A stretch of 64,000 nt of DNA from Pseudomonadota bacterium. Its GTDB lineage: Bacteria; Pseudomonadota; Alphaproteobacteria; Sphingomonadales; Sphingomonadaceae. The stretch lies in contig JAEWBB010000024.1 in NCBI GenBank assembly GCA_023391375.1, forward strand, positions 124,001-188,000. Reading direction: 5' to 3'. The translations under genes were made by a program, and so were the position numbers. This document shows, piece by piece, positions 46,749 to 56,094 of the stretch. Under the pieces are notes generated by a model that searched no databases, had not been told where the DNA came from, and was given only the letters and a program-made list of their open reading frames with translations. Position 1 is the stretch's first letter. Every line of letters begins with the position of its first letter.

Positions 46749-47735
46749 ATGGCCGACGCGACGCTGGATATCCTGGCCATGGGCGATGCGATCGTCGATG
46801 TCATTGCAACCTGCGACGACGCCTTCCTGGTCGAGCACGACCTGCCGAAGGGATCGATGCAGCTGCTGACGCCCGAGCATGCCGATCGGCTGTACGCGGC
46901 GATGGGGCAGGCGCGCGAGACGTCGGGCGGTTCGGCGGCCAACTCGATGGCGGGAGTCGCCGCGCTGGGCGGCAAGGCGGGCTTCGTCGGGCAGGTCGCC
47001 GACGACCAGCTCGGCACCATTTTCGAGCATGACATGCATGCGCTGGGCGTCGATTTCCGCACGCCCGCGCTGGTCGGCGGGCCGCCGACCGGCCGCTGCC
47101 TGATCCTGGTCACACCCGATGCCCAGCGGACGATGAACACTGCGCCGGGCGCAAGCCACGAATTGTGCGTCGACGCCCTCGACGAAGCACAGATCGCCTC
47201 GGCGAAAATCCTTTTCCTCGAAGGCTATCTGTGGGGCCCGGACAAGCCGCGCGCGGCAATGAAGCGGGCGGTCGAGATCGCCCATGCCGCCGGGCGCAAG
47301 GTCGCCTTCACTCTGTCGGAAAGCGTCTGCATCGCGGGCCGCAAGGAAGGCTTTTCGGCGATGATTGACAGCGGCGGGATCGACCTCCTGTTCGCCAACG
47401 AGGACGAGGTGTTGCAGCTGGTCGGCCGTACCGACCTCGATGCGGCGCTGACCGAACTTTCGGCCAAGGTGCCGACGCTGATCGTGACGCGCGGGGCTGC
47501 GGGCGCGACGGGGCTGGCGCACGGGGAACGGGTCAACGTGCCGGCCGCGCCGGTTAAGGAAGTGGTCGATACCACTGGCGCCGGCGACCTGTTCGCTGCC
47601 GGTTTTGTCGCGGCGCATGCACGCGGCGCGACCCTCGAGCGCTGCCTCTACACCGGCGCAATCGCGGCGGGCGAGGTGATCCAGCATTTCGGTGCTCGGC
47701 CCGTCGCCGACCTCAAGCAACTGGTGGCGCTGTGA
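46749..47735 (+). CDS. PfkB-family sugar/adenosine kinase
   Basis: The 328-aa kinase has GGSAANSMAGVAALGGKAGF near residue 62 and the C-terminal DTTGAGDLFAAGF with the catalytic Asp. Sequence style fits alphaproteobacterial adenosine kinases. Adjacent LOG and NupC-type genes support a nucleoside substrate. ATG 46749 gives MADATLDILAMGDAIVDVI. The stop overlaps the next GTG (GTGA). Confidence 0.9.
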   Translation: MADATLDILAMGDAIVDVIATCDDAFLVEHDLPKGSMQLLTPEHADRLYAAMGQARETSGGSAANSMAGVAALGGKAGFVGQVADDQLGTIFEHDMHALGVDFRTPALVGGPPTGRCLILVTPDAQRTMNTAPGASHELCVDALDEAQIASAKILFLEGYLWGPDKPRAAMKRAVEIAHAAGRKVAFTLSESVCIAGRKEGFSAMIDSGGIDLLFANEDEVLQLVGRTDLDAALTELSAKVPTLIVTRGAAGATGLAHGERVNVPAAPVKEVVDTTGAGDLFAAGFVAAHARGATLERCLYTGAIAAGEVIQHFGARPVADLKQLVAL

Positions 47736-48310
47736 GGAACGTCAAGCGCCTCGCCGTCTATTGCGGCGCGTCGCCGGGCGGGGACGCCGCTTTCGCCGAT
47801 GCGGCGCGCGACCTCGGACGCGCGATGGCCGAGCGCAACGTCGACCTGGTCTACGGCGGCGGCAAGCTGGGCCTGATGGGCATCGTCGCCGACACGGTGC
47901 TCGACGCGGGCGGCCAGGTGTTCGGTGTTATCCCGCAAACGCTGGTCGACCATGAGGTCGCCCACCGCGGCGTCACCGAGCTGCACACCGTCGCCGGCAT
48001 GCACGAGCGTAAGGCCAAGTTCACCGAACTGGCCGACGCCTTCGTCTGCCTGCCGGGCGGCATCGGCACGCTCGACGAATTGTTCGAGGCGTGGACCTGG
48101 AACGCGCTCGGCTATCACGCCAAGCCGTTCTGCCTGCTCAACATCAACGGGTTCTGGGAGGGGCTCGGCACCTTCATGGACCATGTCCGCGACAGCGGTT
48201 TCCTGTCGGAGGCACGCCGTTCGCAATTGCTGATGGCCGCCACGCCGGCAGAGGCGCTCGACCTACTGGACGAAGCCGCAGGAAACGGCGAACAAGGTCT
48301 CACCTGGTAA
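47732..48310 (+). CDS. LOG-family nucleotide N-glycosidase (TIGR00730)
   Basis: The 192-aa protein has VYCGASPGGD at the start, VYGGGKLGLMG, and the catalytic motif PGGIGTLDELFEAWTW. LOG proteins release the base from nucleoside 5'-monophosphates, in plants and some bacteria activating cytokinins. GTG 47732 is coupled to the kinase stop. With the kinase before and a nucleoside transporter after it, a nucleoside salvage operon is likely. Confidence 0.9.
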   Translation: MRNVKRLAVYCGASPGGDAAFADAARDLGRAMAERNVDLVYGGGKLGLMGIVADTVLDAGGQVFGVIPQTLVDHEVAHRGVTELHTVAGMHERKAKFTELADAFVCLPGGIGTLDELFEAWTWNALGYHAKPFCLLNINGFWEGLGTFMDHVRDSGFLSEARRSQLLMAATPAEALDLLDEAAGNGEQGLTW

Positions 48311-48344
48311 CAGCGTCATTCGCCCGGGGGAGGGGCACAGCGCG

Positions 48345-49619
48345 ATGAATTCACCGATCATGGGCATTTTGGGCGTGCTGGCGATCATCGCCATCGCCGT
48401 GCTGTTTTCCTCCAACCGCCGCGGCATCCAGTTGCGCGTCGTCGGCGCGGCGTTCGCGCTGCAGGCGCTGATCGCCTTCCTCGTCATTCGGACCGAGGGT
48501 GGCCGCGAGGTCATCCAGGGCATGAGTGACGGCGTCGCCGCGCTCTTGGGCTATGCGGGCAAGGGCACCGAATTCCTGTTCGGGCCGAGCGACAAGAACC
48601 CGCTCGCCAACACCTTCGCCATCGCCGCCCTGCCGGTGATCATCTTCTTCGCCGCGCTGGTGTCGATCCTCTATTACCTCGGCATCATGCAGCGCGTGGT
48701 GCGCTGGGTCGGCGGCGCGATCGGCTGGGTCACCGGCGTGAGCCGCGTCGAATCGCTCGGTGCGGCGGCCAACATCTTCGTCGGCCAGTCGGAAAGCCCG
48801 CTGGTCGTGCGGCCGTACCTGGCCGCGCTGTCGCCGAGCCACCTGTTCACGCTGATGGCGGTCGGCATGGCCGGTGTCGCGGGCACCATCCTTGCCGCCT
48901 ACGCCAGCCTGCTCGGGCCAAGCTATCTGCCGTACCTTCTCGCCGCCGCCTTCATGTCGGCGCCCGGCGGCATCTTCATGGCCAAGCTGATCATGCCGGA
49001 CGACGCCGCGCCAAAGGACGAACTTCCGCTCGAAGGCGGCGAAACGCCGGTCGCCTTGGAAGACGAAATCGAGATTCACGGTTTCGAGGAAGGCGAGCAG
49101 CCGGCCAACATCATCATGGCGGCCGGGCAGGGCGCGCAGACCGGCGTCAAGCTGGCCGTCGCGGTCGGCGCGATGGTGCTGGCGTTCGTCGCGCTGGTCG
49201 CGTTGGCCAACGGTATCCTCGGCGGCATCGGCGGCTGGTTCGGCTATCCCGACCTCTCGTTCCAGGGCCTGATCGGACAGCTTTTCGCGCCGGTCATGTA
49301 CCTGATCGGCATTCCGTGGAACGAGGCGGGGGCGGCCGGCGGCCTGTTCGGCACCAAGATCGTCCTGAACGAGTTCGTCGCCTTCATCGACCTGGGCGCG
49401 ATCGACCCCGCTGCGCTCAGCGAGCGCAGCCGCGCGATCATCACCTTCGCGCTGTGCGGATTCGCCAACTTCAGCTCGATCGCTATCCAGCTCGCGGTGA
49501 CCGGCAACCTGGCGCCGAACCAGCGCCCGGTGATCGCCCGCCTCGGCCTCAAGGCACTGCTCGCGGGCAGCCTTGCGAACCTCATGAGCGCCGCGCTAGC
49601 CGGCCTGATGCTGGCGTAA
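48345..49619 (+). CDS. Concentrative nucleoside transporter, NupC family
   Basis: The 424-aa protein has about ten membrane segments and the CNT blocks VFVGQSESPLVVRPYL (as NIFVGQSESPLVVRPYL) and GTKIVLNEFVAFIDL in the C-terminal half, the sites that bind nucleoside and sodium or proton. It follows the LOG gene by 34 bases. A long acidic cytoplasmic loop lies near residues 220-250. Substrate range not deducible. Confidence 0.93.
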   Translation: MNSPIMGILGVLAIIAIAVLFSSNRRGIQLRVVGAAFALQALIAFLVIRTEGGREVIQGMSDGVAALLGYAGKGTEFLFGPSDKNPLANTFAIAALPVIIFFAALVSILYYLGIMQRVVRWVGGAIGWVTGVSRVESLGAAANIFVGQSESPLVVRPYLAALSPSHLFTLMAVGMAGVAGTILAAYASLLGPSYLPYLLAAAFMSAPGGIFMAKLIMPDDAAPKDELPLEGGETPVALEDEIEIHGFEEGEQPANIIMAAGQGAQTGVKLAVAVGAMVLAFVALVALANGILGGIGGWFGYPDLSFQGLIGQLFAPVMYLIGIPWNEAGAAGGLFGTKIVLNEFVAFIDLGAIDPAALSERSRAIITFALCGFANFSSIAIQLAVTGNLAPNQRPVIARLGLKALLAGSLANLMSAALAGLMLA

Positions 49620-49676
49620 AAACCGTTCGATTGTCGTCAATTGCGCCCGTCGCGGCGCAGGAGTAGAGGCGCGTCC

Positions 49677-50630
49677 ATGACCACTGAAACCATCACCAGC
49701 GACAGCGTCGCGTCCGTTTCGCTCAAAGACGCCGACAAGGATCCGACCGCCTTCGCCAACGAACTGGGCCAGAGCTTCGTCGACTACGGGTTCGCCATCG
49801 TCCGCGACCACGGCATCCCGCAGGACCTGATCGACCAGGCCGAGGAAATGTCGAAGAAGTTCTTCGCACTCCCTGACGACGTGAAGCGAAGCTACCTGAT
49901 CGAAGGTAGCGGCGGCGCGCGCGGCTATACCGCATTCGGCGTCGAGACGGCGAAGGGGTTGAAGGCGTTCGACCTCAAGGAATTCTTCCATGTCGGTCGC
50001 GACCTGCCGGAGGGCCACAAGTTCCGCGCCCACATGGGCGACAATGTGTGGCCGGCCGAAGTCGACGGTTTCAAGGACGTGTTCCAGAAACTCTACGCCG
50101 CTTTCGACGAGGCGGGCCTCAAGGTGCTCCGCGCCGTCGCTCGGTTCCTCAAGATCGACGAGGAATATTTCACCGACACCGTCCGCGACGGCAATTCGGT
50201 GATGCGCATGCTGCACTATCCGCCGCAGCCCGAGCCGACCGGCGAGCACATTCGCGCCGGCGCGCACGAGGACATCAACACCATCACGCTTCTGCTGGGC
50301 GCGGAAGAGGCGGGGCTGCAGCTCAAGACCAAGGACGGTCGCTGGCTCGACGTGTCGCCGAAGCCCGGTGAGCTGGTGATCAACATCGGCGACATGCTGC
50401 AGCGGCTGACCAACGGTTACCTCCGCTCGACCTCGCACCGCGTGATCAATCCGGCCCCGGACCGGGCGTCGAACGCGCGCTACTCGATGCCCTTCTTCCT
50501 CCACTTCCGCTCGGACTTCCTGATCGAGGCGCTGCCCTCGACCGTCCCGGCGGGCGAGGAGCCCAAATGGGCGCCGATCACCGCAGACGACTACCTCCAG
50601 GAGCGTCTTCGCGAGATCAAGCTGAAGTGA
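49677..50630 (+). CDS. 2-oxoglutarate/Fe(II) oxygenase, isopenicillin N synthase family
   Basis: The 317-aa protein has the N-terminal DIOX region (GFAIVRDHGIP) and the iron facial triad, HED in GAHEDINTITLLL and a distal His in STSHRVINP; the Arg of the RxS motif lies in RYSMPF. An enzyme of this family hydroxylates small molecules; substrate unknown. ATG 49677 is chosen over a GTG 36 bases upstream. The stop overlaps the GTG of the KOW gene. Confidence 0.88.
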   Translation: MTTETITSDSVASVSLKDADKDPTAFANELGQSFVDYGFAIVRDHGIPQDLIDQAEEMSKKFFALPDDVKRSYLIEGSGGARGYTAFGVETAKGLKAFDLKEFFHVGRDLPEGHKFRAHMGDNVWPAEVDGFKDVFQKLYAAFDEAGLKVLRAVARFLKIDEEYFTDTVRDGNSVMRMLHYPPQPEPTGEHIRAGAHEDINTITLLLGAEEAGLQLKTKDGRWLDVSPKPGELVINIGDMLQRLTNGYLRSTSHRVINPAPDRASNARYSMPFFLHFRSDFLIEALPSTVPAGEEPKWAPITADDYLQERLREIKLK

Positions 50631-50809
50631 GCGATGCTCCGCCTGTCCGCGACGGCGATTCCTGCGAGGTGATCGCCGGCACGCACAGGGGCAAGTCGGG
50701 GACGGTCGAGGATAGCAAGCTGAGCCCGTCGGGTCACTGGACGATCACCGTCCGCCTGCCCGACGGCGATCGTATCAAGACCCTCGCCCGCAATACGCGG
50801 AAGGTTTAG
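50627..50809 (+). CDS. Small KOW-domain protein, 60 aa
   Basis: The protein starts at GTG 50627, coupled to the oxygenase stop by GTGA. VRDGDSCEVIAGTHRGKSGT is a clear KOW motif, as in ribosomal protein L24 and NusG, followed by a beta-rich end (HWTITVRLPDGDRIKTLARN). It could bind RNA or a protein. The stop shares TTAG with cdd. The reading frame is short but the motif is strong. Confidence 0.82.
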   Translation: MSDAPPVRDGDSCEVIAGTHRGKSGTVEDSKLSPSGHWTITVRLPDGDRIKTLARNTRKV

Positions 50810-51249
50810 CCGGCGTCTTTCAGCGCGTCCGGCCCGAAGCCGTGCGGGATGATATCGGATAGCCTGTGCCGCTCGACACTGGCGCCGTCGCCGGACGAGC
50901 AGATGATCTCCAGGTCTCGGCCGCCGAGCTGGCTCGCTTCGAGCAGCGCCTGGCGGCAGCCGCCGCAAGGTGTCACGGGACTAGTGCCGATGAGCGCGTC
51001 GCCGGACCCGTCGCCGCCCGCGACCGCGATCCGCGCGACCTTTTCGAGGCCGAAGGCATGCTGCGCCGTGGTCAGCGCGCTTTGTTCGGCGCACATGCCG
51101 AGCCGATAGCAGGCGTTCTCCATATTGGCGCCGGTGACGAGCTCACCGTCGACCGACAGGATCGCGCAGCCGACCGAGAAATTCGAATAGGGGGCGTAGG
51201 CCTTCAAGGCAGCGGCTCGCGCGGCGGCGATCAATTCTTCGTCCGTCAT
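50806..51249 (-). CDS. cdd: Cytidine deaminase
   Basis: The 147-aa enzyme converts cytidine to uridine. The zinc site is intact: CAEQ with the catalytic Glu, and PCGGCRQ. SNFSVGCAILSVDG and NMENACYRLGMCAE are family blocks. It continues the nucleoside salvage theme of this region, on the opposite strand from the transporter. Confidence 0.94.
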   Translation of the reverse strand: MTDEELIAAARAAALKAYAPYSNFSVGCAILSVDGELVTGANMENACYRLGMCAEQSALTTAQHAFGLEKVARIAVAGGDGSGDALIGTSPVTPCGGCRQALLEASQLGGRDLEIICSSGDGASVERHRLSDIIPHGFGPDALKDAG

Positions 51250-51307
51250 GGCAATGTCTCTAGGCGCTGGCTAAGCCATGCCGCAACCCGCCCGATGGAG
51301 TCGCCGA

Positions 51308-53029
51308 ATGCGCCGCGTCCTTGCCCTTTTGCCGCTGTTCCTGGCCGCCTGTACGACCACGCCGCGCCCCGCCACGCCGCCGGTCGCGGCGACGCGAGAA
51401 GTGCAGATCCTCGCGATCAACGATTTCCACGGCAACCTCGAACCGCCGGGGCTGACCTATGAGGGTGCGAAGGGGATCACGCCGGTCGGGGGCGCGGCTT
51501 ACCTGGCGACGGTCCTCAAGCAATCGCGGACGAGCGCCAGCATCGCGGTCGCGGCGGGCGACCTGATCAGCGCCAGTCCGTTGACCAGTTCGCTGTTCTA
51601 TGACGAACCGACCATCGAGGCGTTGGGCGACGCCGGCCTGGCGGTGGCCTCGATCGGCAATCACGAGTTCGACCGCGGGACCGGCGAACTGAAGCGGATG
51701 CAGGCCGGCGGCTGTATCCCCAACCCGCCGAGCGAAGCGCGCAAGAGCTGCCTATTTGGGCCGTTCAAGGGTGCCGGCTTCGAATATCTGGCGGCCAACG
51801 TCGTCAATGCCGACGGGTCGACGCTGTTTCCTGCCACGACGGTGCGCGACGTGGGTGGGATCAAGGTCGGCTTCATCGGCGAGACGTTGAAGGAGACCAA
51901 GCAACTCGTGTCGCCCGCCGGCGTCGCAGGGGTGGCGTTCACCGATGAGGCGGCGACCGCCAATGCGCTTGTTCCCGCCCTCAAGGCGCAGGGCGCACAG
52001 GTCATCGTCCTGTTGATCCACCAGGGCGGGGCAATCGACGGTCAGTATGACGACCAACCATGTCCCGGCCTCACCGGCGACATCCTGCCGATCCTCGACA
52101 AACTCAGCCCCGATATCCCGGTGGTCATCTCCGGCCACACTCACAACGCCTATATTTGCCGCCGTCCGATGGCGGGCGGCGGGACGCGTCTTCTGACCAG
52201 TGCAGGAAAATATGGCGCGCTCGTAACCGATATCCGCCTCACGCTGGGCAGCAACGGCAAGTTGGTGTCAGACAAGGCGGCGTTCATCGAGGTGCAGGGC
52301 GAAGCCATCGCGGGGAAGAAACCGGTACCGCTCAACCCCAACGTGCCGGTGTTCGCCGCCGACCCGAAGGTCGCCGCGATGGTGAAGCGCTATCACGACG
52401 CCGCGGCGTCGACCGCCAACCGGCCGGTCGGCCATATTTCCGCCACGGTGCCGAAGCGCGACGGGCTGATGTCGCCGGCCTCGGCGCTGATTTCGGATGG
52501 CCAGCTGTTCGTCGCCAAGGCATCGGACAAGGGCGCCGCGGACTTTGCGCTGATGAATCCGGGCGGCGCGCGGACCGACCTGGTGCCGGGCGAAGGCGGG
52601 CTGGTCACCTACGGGATGGTGTTCGCGATGCAGCCCTTCGCCAACGCGCTGGTCACCAAGACCTTCACCGGCGCGCAGGTGAAGGCGGTGCTGGAACAGG
52701 CCTTTCCGGCGACATCGGTGGTCAACGTCCTGATGCCGTCGGCCAATTTCTCCTACGCCTTCGATCGCTCGAAAACGGAAGGGCAGCGCATCGTGTGGAT
52801 GAAGCTGGACGGTAAGCCGCTCGACCCGGCCAAGCGCTACCGCGTGACGATCAACAACTTTCTCGCTTCAGGTGGCGACGGCTTCACCAGGCTGATCGAC
52901 GGCACGGACCCGGTCGACGGCGGCCTCGACGTCAAGGCGACCGAGGCGTGGCTGGCGACCAACCCCGCGCCGCCAAAGGCGGGCCGGGTGATCGACCTGA
53001 CGCCCAAGGACTGGAAGCCGGCGACCTAG
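51308..53029 (+). CDS. Metallophosphatase/5'-nucleotidase lipoprotein
   Basis: The 573-aa protein has a lipoprotein signal (LFLAAC) after ATG 51308, with GGAG eight bases upstream. The metal motifs are NDFHGN, GDLISASP, GNHEFD and GHTHN, followed by a 5'-nucleotidase C-terminal domain (NPGGARTDLVPG and the FLASGGDGFTRL block). It should dephosphorylate nucleotides outside the cytoplasm, making nucleosides for uptake. It fits the transporter and kinase upstream. Confidence 0.92.
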   Translation: MRRVLALLPLFLAACTTTPRPATPPVAATREVQILAINDFHGNLEPPGLTYEGAKGITPVGGAAYLATVLKQSRTSASIAVAAGDLISASPLTSSLFYDEPTIEALGDAGLAVASIGNHEFDRGTGELKRMQAGGCIPNPPSEARKSCLFGPFKGAGFEYLAANVVNADGSTLFPATTVRDVGGIKVGFIGETLKETKQLVSPAGVAGVAFTDEAATANALVPALKAQGAQVIVLLIHQGGAIDGQYDDQPCPGLTGDILPILDKLSPDIPVVISGHTHNAYICRRPMAGGGTRLLTSAGKYGALVTDIRLTLGSNGKLVSDKAAFIEVQGEAIAGKKPVPLNPNVPVFAADPKVAAMVKRYHDAAASTANRPVGHISATVPKRDGLMSPASALISDGQLFVAKASDKGAADFALMNPGGARTDLVPGEGGLVTYGMVFAMQPFANALVTKTFTGAQVKAVLEQAFPATSVVNVLMPSANFSYAFDRSKTEGQRIVWMKLDGKPLDPAKRYRVTINNFLASGGDGFTRLIDGTDPVDGGLDVKATEAWLATNPAPPKAGRVIDLTPKDWKPAT

Positions 53030-54477
53030 CGCAACGGCGGCTCGTCGAACGAACGCAGCTTGCGGCTATGAAGGCCGTCGCCTTCCTGCCGCAGCAGGTC
53101 GAGCGTGCCGATGCCGATGCGAAGGTGCTGGCTGATCGCCCGTTCGTAGAAGGCGTTGGCCTGGCCGGGCAGCTTCAACTCACCGTGAATTGGCTTGTCG
53201 CTGACGCACAGCAGCGTCCCGTAGGGTACGCGGAACCGGTAACCCTGAGCGGCGACGGTGGCCGATTCCATGTCGATCGCGACCGCGCGGCTTTGGTTGA
53301 AGCGCAGCGCGCTCAATGTGTAGCGGAGCTCCCAGTTGCGGTCGTCGGTGGTGACCACCGTGCCGGTGCGGAGCCGCTTTTTCAGGTCGTCCTCGTCTTC
53401 GGCCGTGACGATCTTGGCGGCCTCGAACAGCGCGGTCTGCACCTCGGCGATGGCGGGGATAGGGATTTCCACCGGCAGCACGTCGTCGAGCACATGGTCA
53501 TCGCGCAAATAGGCGTGGGCGAGGACATAATCGCCAATCGTCTGGCTGGGACGAAGGCCGCCGCAATGGCCGATCATCAGCCATGCTTCGGGACGGAGCA
53601 CCGCGATATGGTCGCAGATCGTCTTGGCGTTTGACGGTCCGACGCCGATGTTGACCAGCGTGATGCCGTCGCCGTCGGGCGTCATCAGGTGATAGGCCGG
53701 CATTTGGTGACGCCGCCACACCCCCGATGCGATTTCCGCCTCGGCATCGGCCAGGTCGCTGCCGTCATAGAAGCCACCGGGTACCGACAGGCCGGTGAAA
53801 CGGCTCTCGGGATCGCGCAGCGCGCCAACCGCGAAGCGGACGAACTCGTCGACGTAGCGGACATAGTTGGTGAACAGCACGAAGCGCTGGAAGTGGTCGG
53901 CCGGCGTGCCGGTGTAATGCTTCAGGCGCGCCAGGCTGAAGTCCGTGCGCAACGCGTCAAACAGCGCCAACGGTCGGGTCGGGTCGAGCGCGGCATCCCA
54001 GGCGCCGTCGGCGATCTCGTCACCGATGTGGACCAGTTCGGTGGACGGGAACCAGCGCGACAGCTCGGCGGTGCTCAGGCCTTGCAGGTCGAGGTCGCCG
54101 CCGTCGAGGACGTAGGGGTAGGGGATTTCGCTTTCCGATGCGCCGACTTCGACGTCGACCGGATAGTCGCGGACGAGATGCTCGAGCTGCTCCGTCAGGT
54201 AGGTGCGAAACAGTGCCGGACGGGCGATCGAGGTCGTGTACGTGCCGGGCGCATTCAGGCGCGCGAACGCCCGGGCGGGGGTCGGCGACACGCTTTCCGC
54301 ATCGTAGCGGACGCGGAGTTCGGGATAGGAGAAAACGCCGCCGTCGCGCTGGTCTTGCGTCGGGCGGGTGCCGTCCTTGGCATAAGCGTTGAGGGCGGTG
54401 CGAAGCCGGTCGACGGACTCGGCATAATGGCGCTCGAGGGCATCAAGGAGCGCGGGGATATCGTCTTTCGTAGTCAT
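53026..54477 (-). CDS. amn: AMP nucleosidase
   Basis: The 483-aa enzyme splits AMP into adenine and ribose 5-phosphate. An N-terminal AMN domain is followed by a phosphorylase-fold domain with GVGPSNAKTICDHIAVLRP and AVAIDMESATVAAQGYRF. ATG 54477 gives MTTKDDIPALL; GTG 54486 is an alternative. The stop shares CTAG with the 5'-nucleotidase. Confidence 0.93.
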   Translation of the reverse strand: MTTKDDIPALLDALERHYAESVDRLRTALNAYAKDGTRPTQDQRDGGVFSYPELRVRYDAESVSPTPARAFARLNAPGTYTTSIARPALFRTYLTEQLEHLVRDYPVDVEVGASESEIPYPYVLDGGDLDLQGLSTAELSRWFPSTELVHIGDEIADGAWDAALDPTRPLALFDALRTDFSLARLKHYTGTPADHFQRFVLFTNYVRYVDEFVRFAVGALRDPESRFTGLSVPGGFYDGSDLADAEAEIASGVWRRHQMPAYHLMTPDGDGITLVNIGVGPSNAKTICDHIAVLRPEAWLMIGHCGGLRPSQTIGDYVLAHAYLRDDHVLDDVLPVEIPIPAIAEVQTALFEAAKIVTAEDEDDLKKRLRTGTVVTTDDRNWELRYTLSALRFNQSRAVAIDMESATVAAQGYRFRVPYGTLLCVSDKPIHGELKLPGQANAFYERAISQHLRIGIGTLDLLRQEGDGLHSRKLRSFDEPPLR

Positions 54478-54528
54478 GGCACCCACTGGCCAGCTTCGCC
54501 GAAAAGCGCAAGGGGCGGCGAAACGGCC

Positions 54529-54556
54529 TTGTAATACTAAGCAAGCTTATTATATG
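54529..54556 (+). promoter_or_regulatory. MarR operator over the marR-emrAB promoter
   Basis: ATACTAAGC-AA-GCTTATTAT (54534-54553) is an inverted repeat with 8 of 9 bases matching, a typical MarR site. It lies between TTGTAA (54529) and TATATG (54551), a plausible promoter with a 16-base spacer, just upstream of marR. Confidence 0.72.
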
Positions 54557-54563
54557 CACGCCC

Positions 54564-55010
54564 ATGGAGCGAGATACCCTGGCAATCGAAATCGTCGAAA
54601 CCGCGCGTGCGTTGCGCCGCGCATTTGACGAACGCGCGACCGACATGGGCGTCACCCGCGCCCAGTGGCAGGTGCTCTCTAAGCTGTCGCGCAACCCGGG
54701 TCTTAAGCAGGTCGAGCTTGCCGACCTTCTCGAAATCGAACCTATCACCCTTTGCCGGCACATCGACCGGCTGGAGGAAGCCGGGTTCGTCGAACGGCTC
54801 CGGGATCCCAACGACCGGCGGGCCTGGCGGCTCGAACTGACCGCCAAGGCGGCGCCGATCGTCAAAAAACTCAAGTCACTTGCGTCTCATTTCGCTACTG
54901 ATGCGTTTGGTTCGCTCAGCGATGCGCAAGCATCGGCGTTGAGCGCCACGTTGGCGAATGTACGCGACAACCTGGTCCGCACGGCGGACAAAGCCAAGGC
55001 TACGGCATGA
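54564..55010 (+). CDS. MarR-family regulator of the efflux operon
   Basis: The 148-aa winged-helix protein has LADLLEIEPITLCRHIDRLEEAGFVERLRDPNDRRAW, the recognition helix and wing, split here for length: helix IEPITLCRHIDRLEEAG, wing RLRDPNDRRAW. ATG 54564 follows the palindrome. Its TGA overlaps the emrA ATG. Self-repression and control of the efflux pump, released by a ligand, is expected. Confidence 0.92.
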   Translation: MERDTLAIEIVETARALRRAFDERATDMGVTRAQWQVLSKLSRNPGLKQVELADLLEIEPITLCRHIDRLEEAGFVERLRDPNDRRAWRLELTAKAAPIVKKLKSLASHFATDAFGSLSDAQASALSATLANVRDNLVRTADKAKATA

Positions 55011-56086
55011 ACGAGATGAAGAAGGTCGCCTCCGCGGAGGCCACGGTCGAACCCGCGTCGGTGGAAGCACCCGCGGATAGGGTCGTGATCGAGGAAACCC
55101 CCAAGAAGAGCAGGAAGCGCCTCGCCCTCCTGTTGGCGCTGCCGCTGCTGATCGCGGTGGTCGGGCTCTATTTCTGGCTCACCAGCGGCACGTCAGTCAG
55201 CACCGACAACGCCTATGTGAAGCAGGACGTCACCGCGATTTCGACGCAGGTGAACGGTCCGGTCGCGGCCGTTTATGTCGACGAAAACCAGCATGTGAAT
55301 GCCGGCGACGTTCTCTACAAGATCGATCCCGCCCCCTTCCAGGCGGCGCTCGATGCCGCGCGCGCCCAACTGGCCGCCGCGCAGCTGCAGACGACCGTGT
55401 TGCAAACGCAGGCGGCGGGCACCGGCGCCGACATCAGCGGCGCACAGGCCGACCTCGAGATCAAGCGCCGCGACTTCGCCCGCCAGTCGGCGCTGATGGC
55501 GAAGGGCTTCACGACCAAGGTCAACTATGATGATTCGCTCGCTGAGGTCCGCAAGGCGGAAACGGCGCTTTCCGACGCGCGCGCCCGTTCGGCCAACGCC
55601 TCGGCCGCGATCGCGCCGGGTGGCAACCAGCCGCAGGTCGCGGCGGCGCTGGCAGCGGTCGAAAAGGCCCAGCTCGACCTCGCCCACACCGTCATCCGCG
55701 CACCGGCGTCGGGCATCATCGCCAAGTCGGACCGGCTGCTGGTCGGCCAGGCGGCGATTACCGGTGTCGCGATGCTGTCGATCGTCGGGGACAAGCAGGC
55801 CTGGGTCGAAGCCAATTTCAAGGAAGGCGACCTTGCCAAGATGGCGGTCGGCCAGCCGGTCGACGTCGAATTCGACGCCTATCCCGACCTCAAGCTCAAG
55901 GGCCATGTGTCGTCGATCGGGTCGGGTACCGGCAGCGAATTCTCGGTGCTTCCGGCGCAGAATGCCAACGGCAACTGGGTCAAGGTGACGCAGCGCGTGC
56001 CGGTGCGCATCGCTTTCGACCAGAAACCGCCGCGGCAGATGATCGCCGGTCTGAGCGCCGACGCGACCGTCCACTTCAACAAGTAA
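55007..56086 (+). CDS. emrA: HlyD/EmrA membrane-fusion protein
   Basis: The 359-aa periplasmic adaptor has one N-terminal membrane segment (residues 43-63), then a biotinyl-lipoyl hairpin (TDNAYVKQDVTAISTQVNGP), a coiled-coil hairpin (residues 105-200) and a beta-barrel domain (VRIAFDQKPPRQMIAG). It couples the MFS pump EmrB to the outer membrane. ATG 55007 overlaps the marR stop. An outer-membrane TolC partner is not in the operon. Confidence 0.92.
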   Translation: MNEMKKVASAEATVEPASVEAPADRVVIEETPKKSRKRLALLLALPLLIAVVGLYFWLTSGTSVSTDNAYVKQDVTAISTQVNGPVAAVYVDENQHVNAGDVLYKIDPAPFQAALDAARAQLAAAQLQTTVLQTQAAGTGADISGAQADLEIKRRDFARQSALMAKGFTTKVNYDDSLAEVRKAETALSDARARSANASAAIAPGGNQPQVAAALAAVEKAQLDLAHTVIRAPASGIIAKSDRLLVGQAAITGVAMLSIVGDKQAWVEANFKEGDLAKMAVGQPVDVEFDAYPDLKLKGHVSSIGSGTGSEFSVLPAQNANGNWVKVTQRVPVRIAFDQKPPRQMIAGLSADATVHFNK

Positions 56087-56094
56087 GGGCGATC

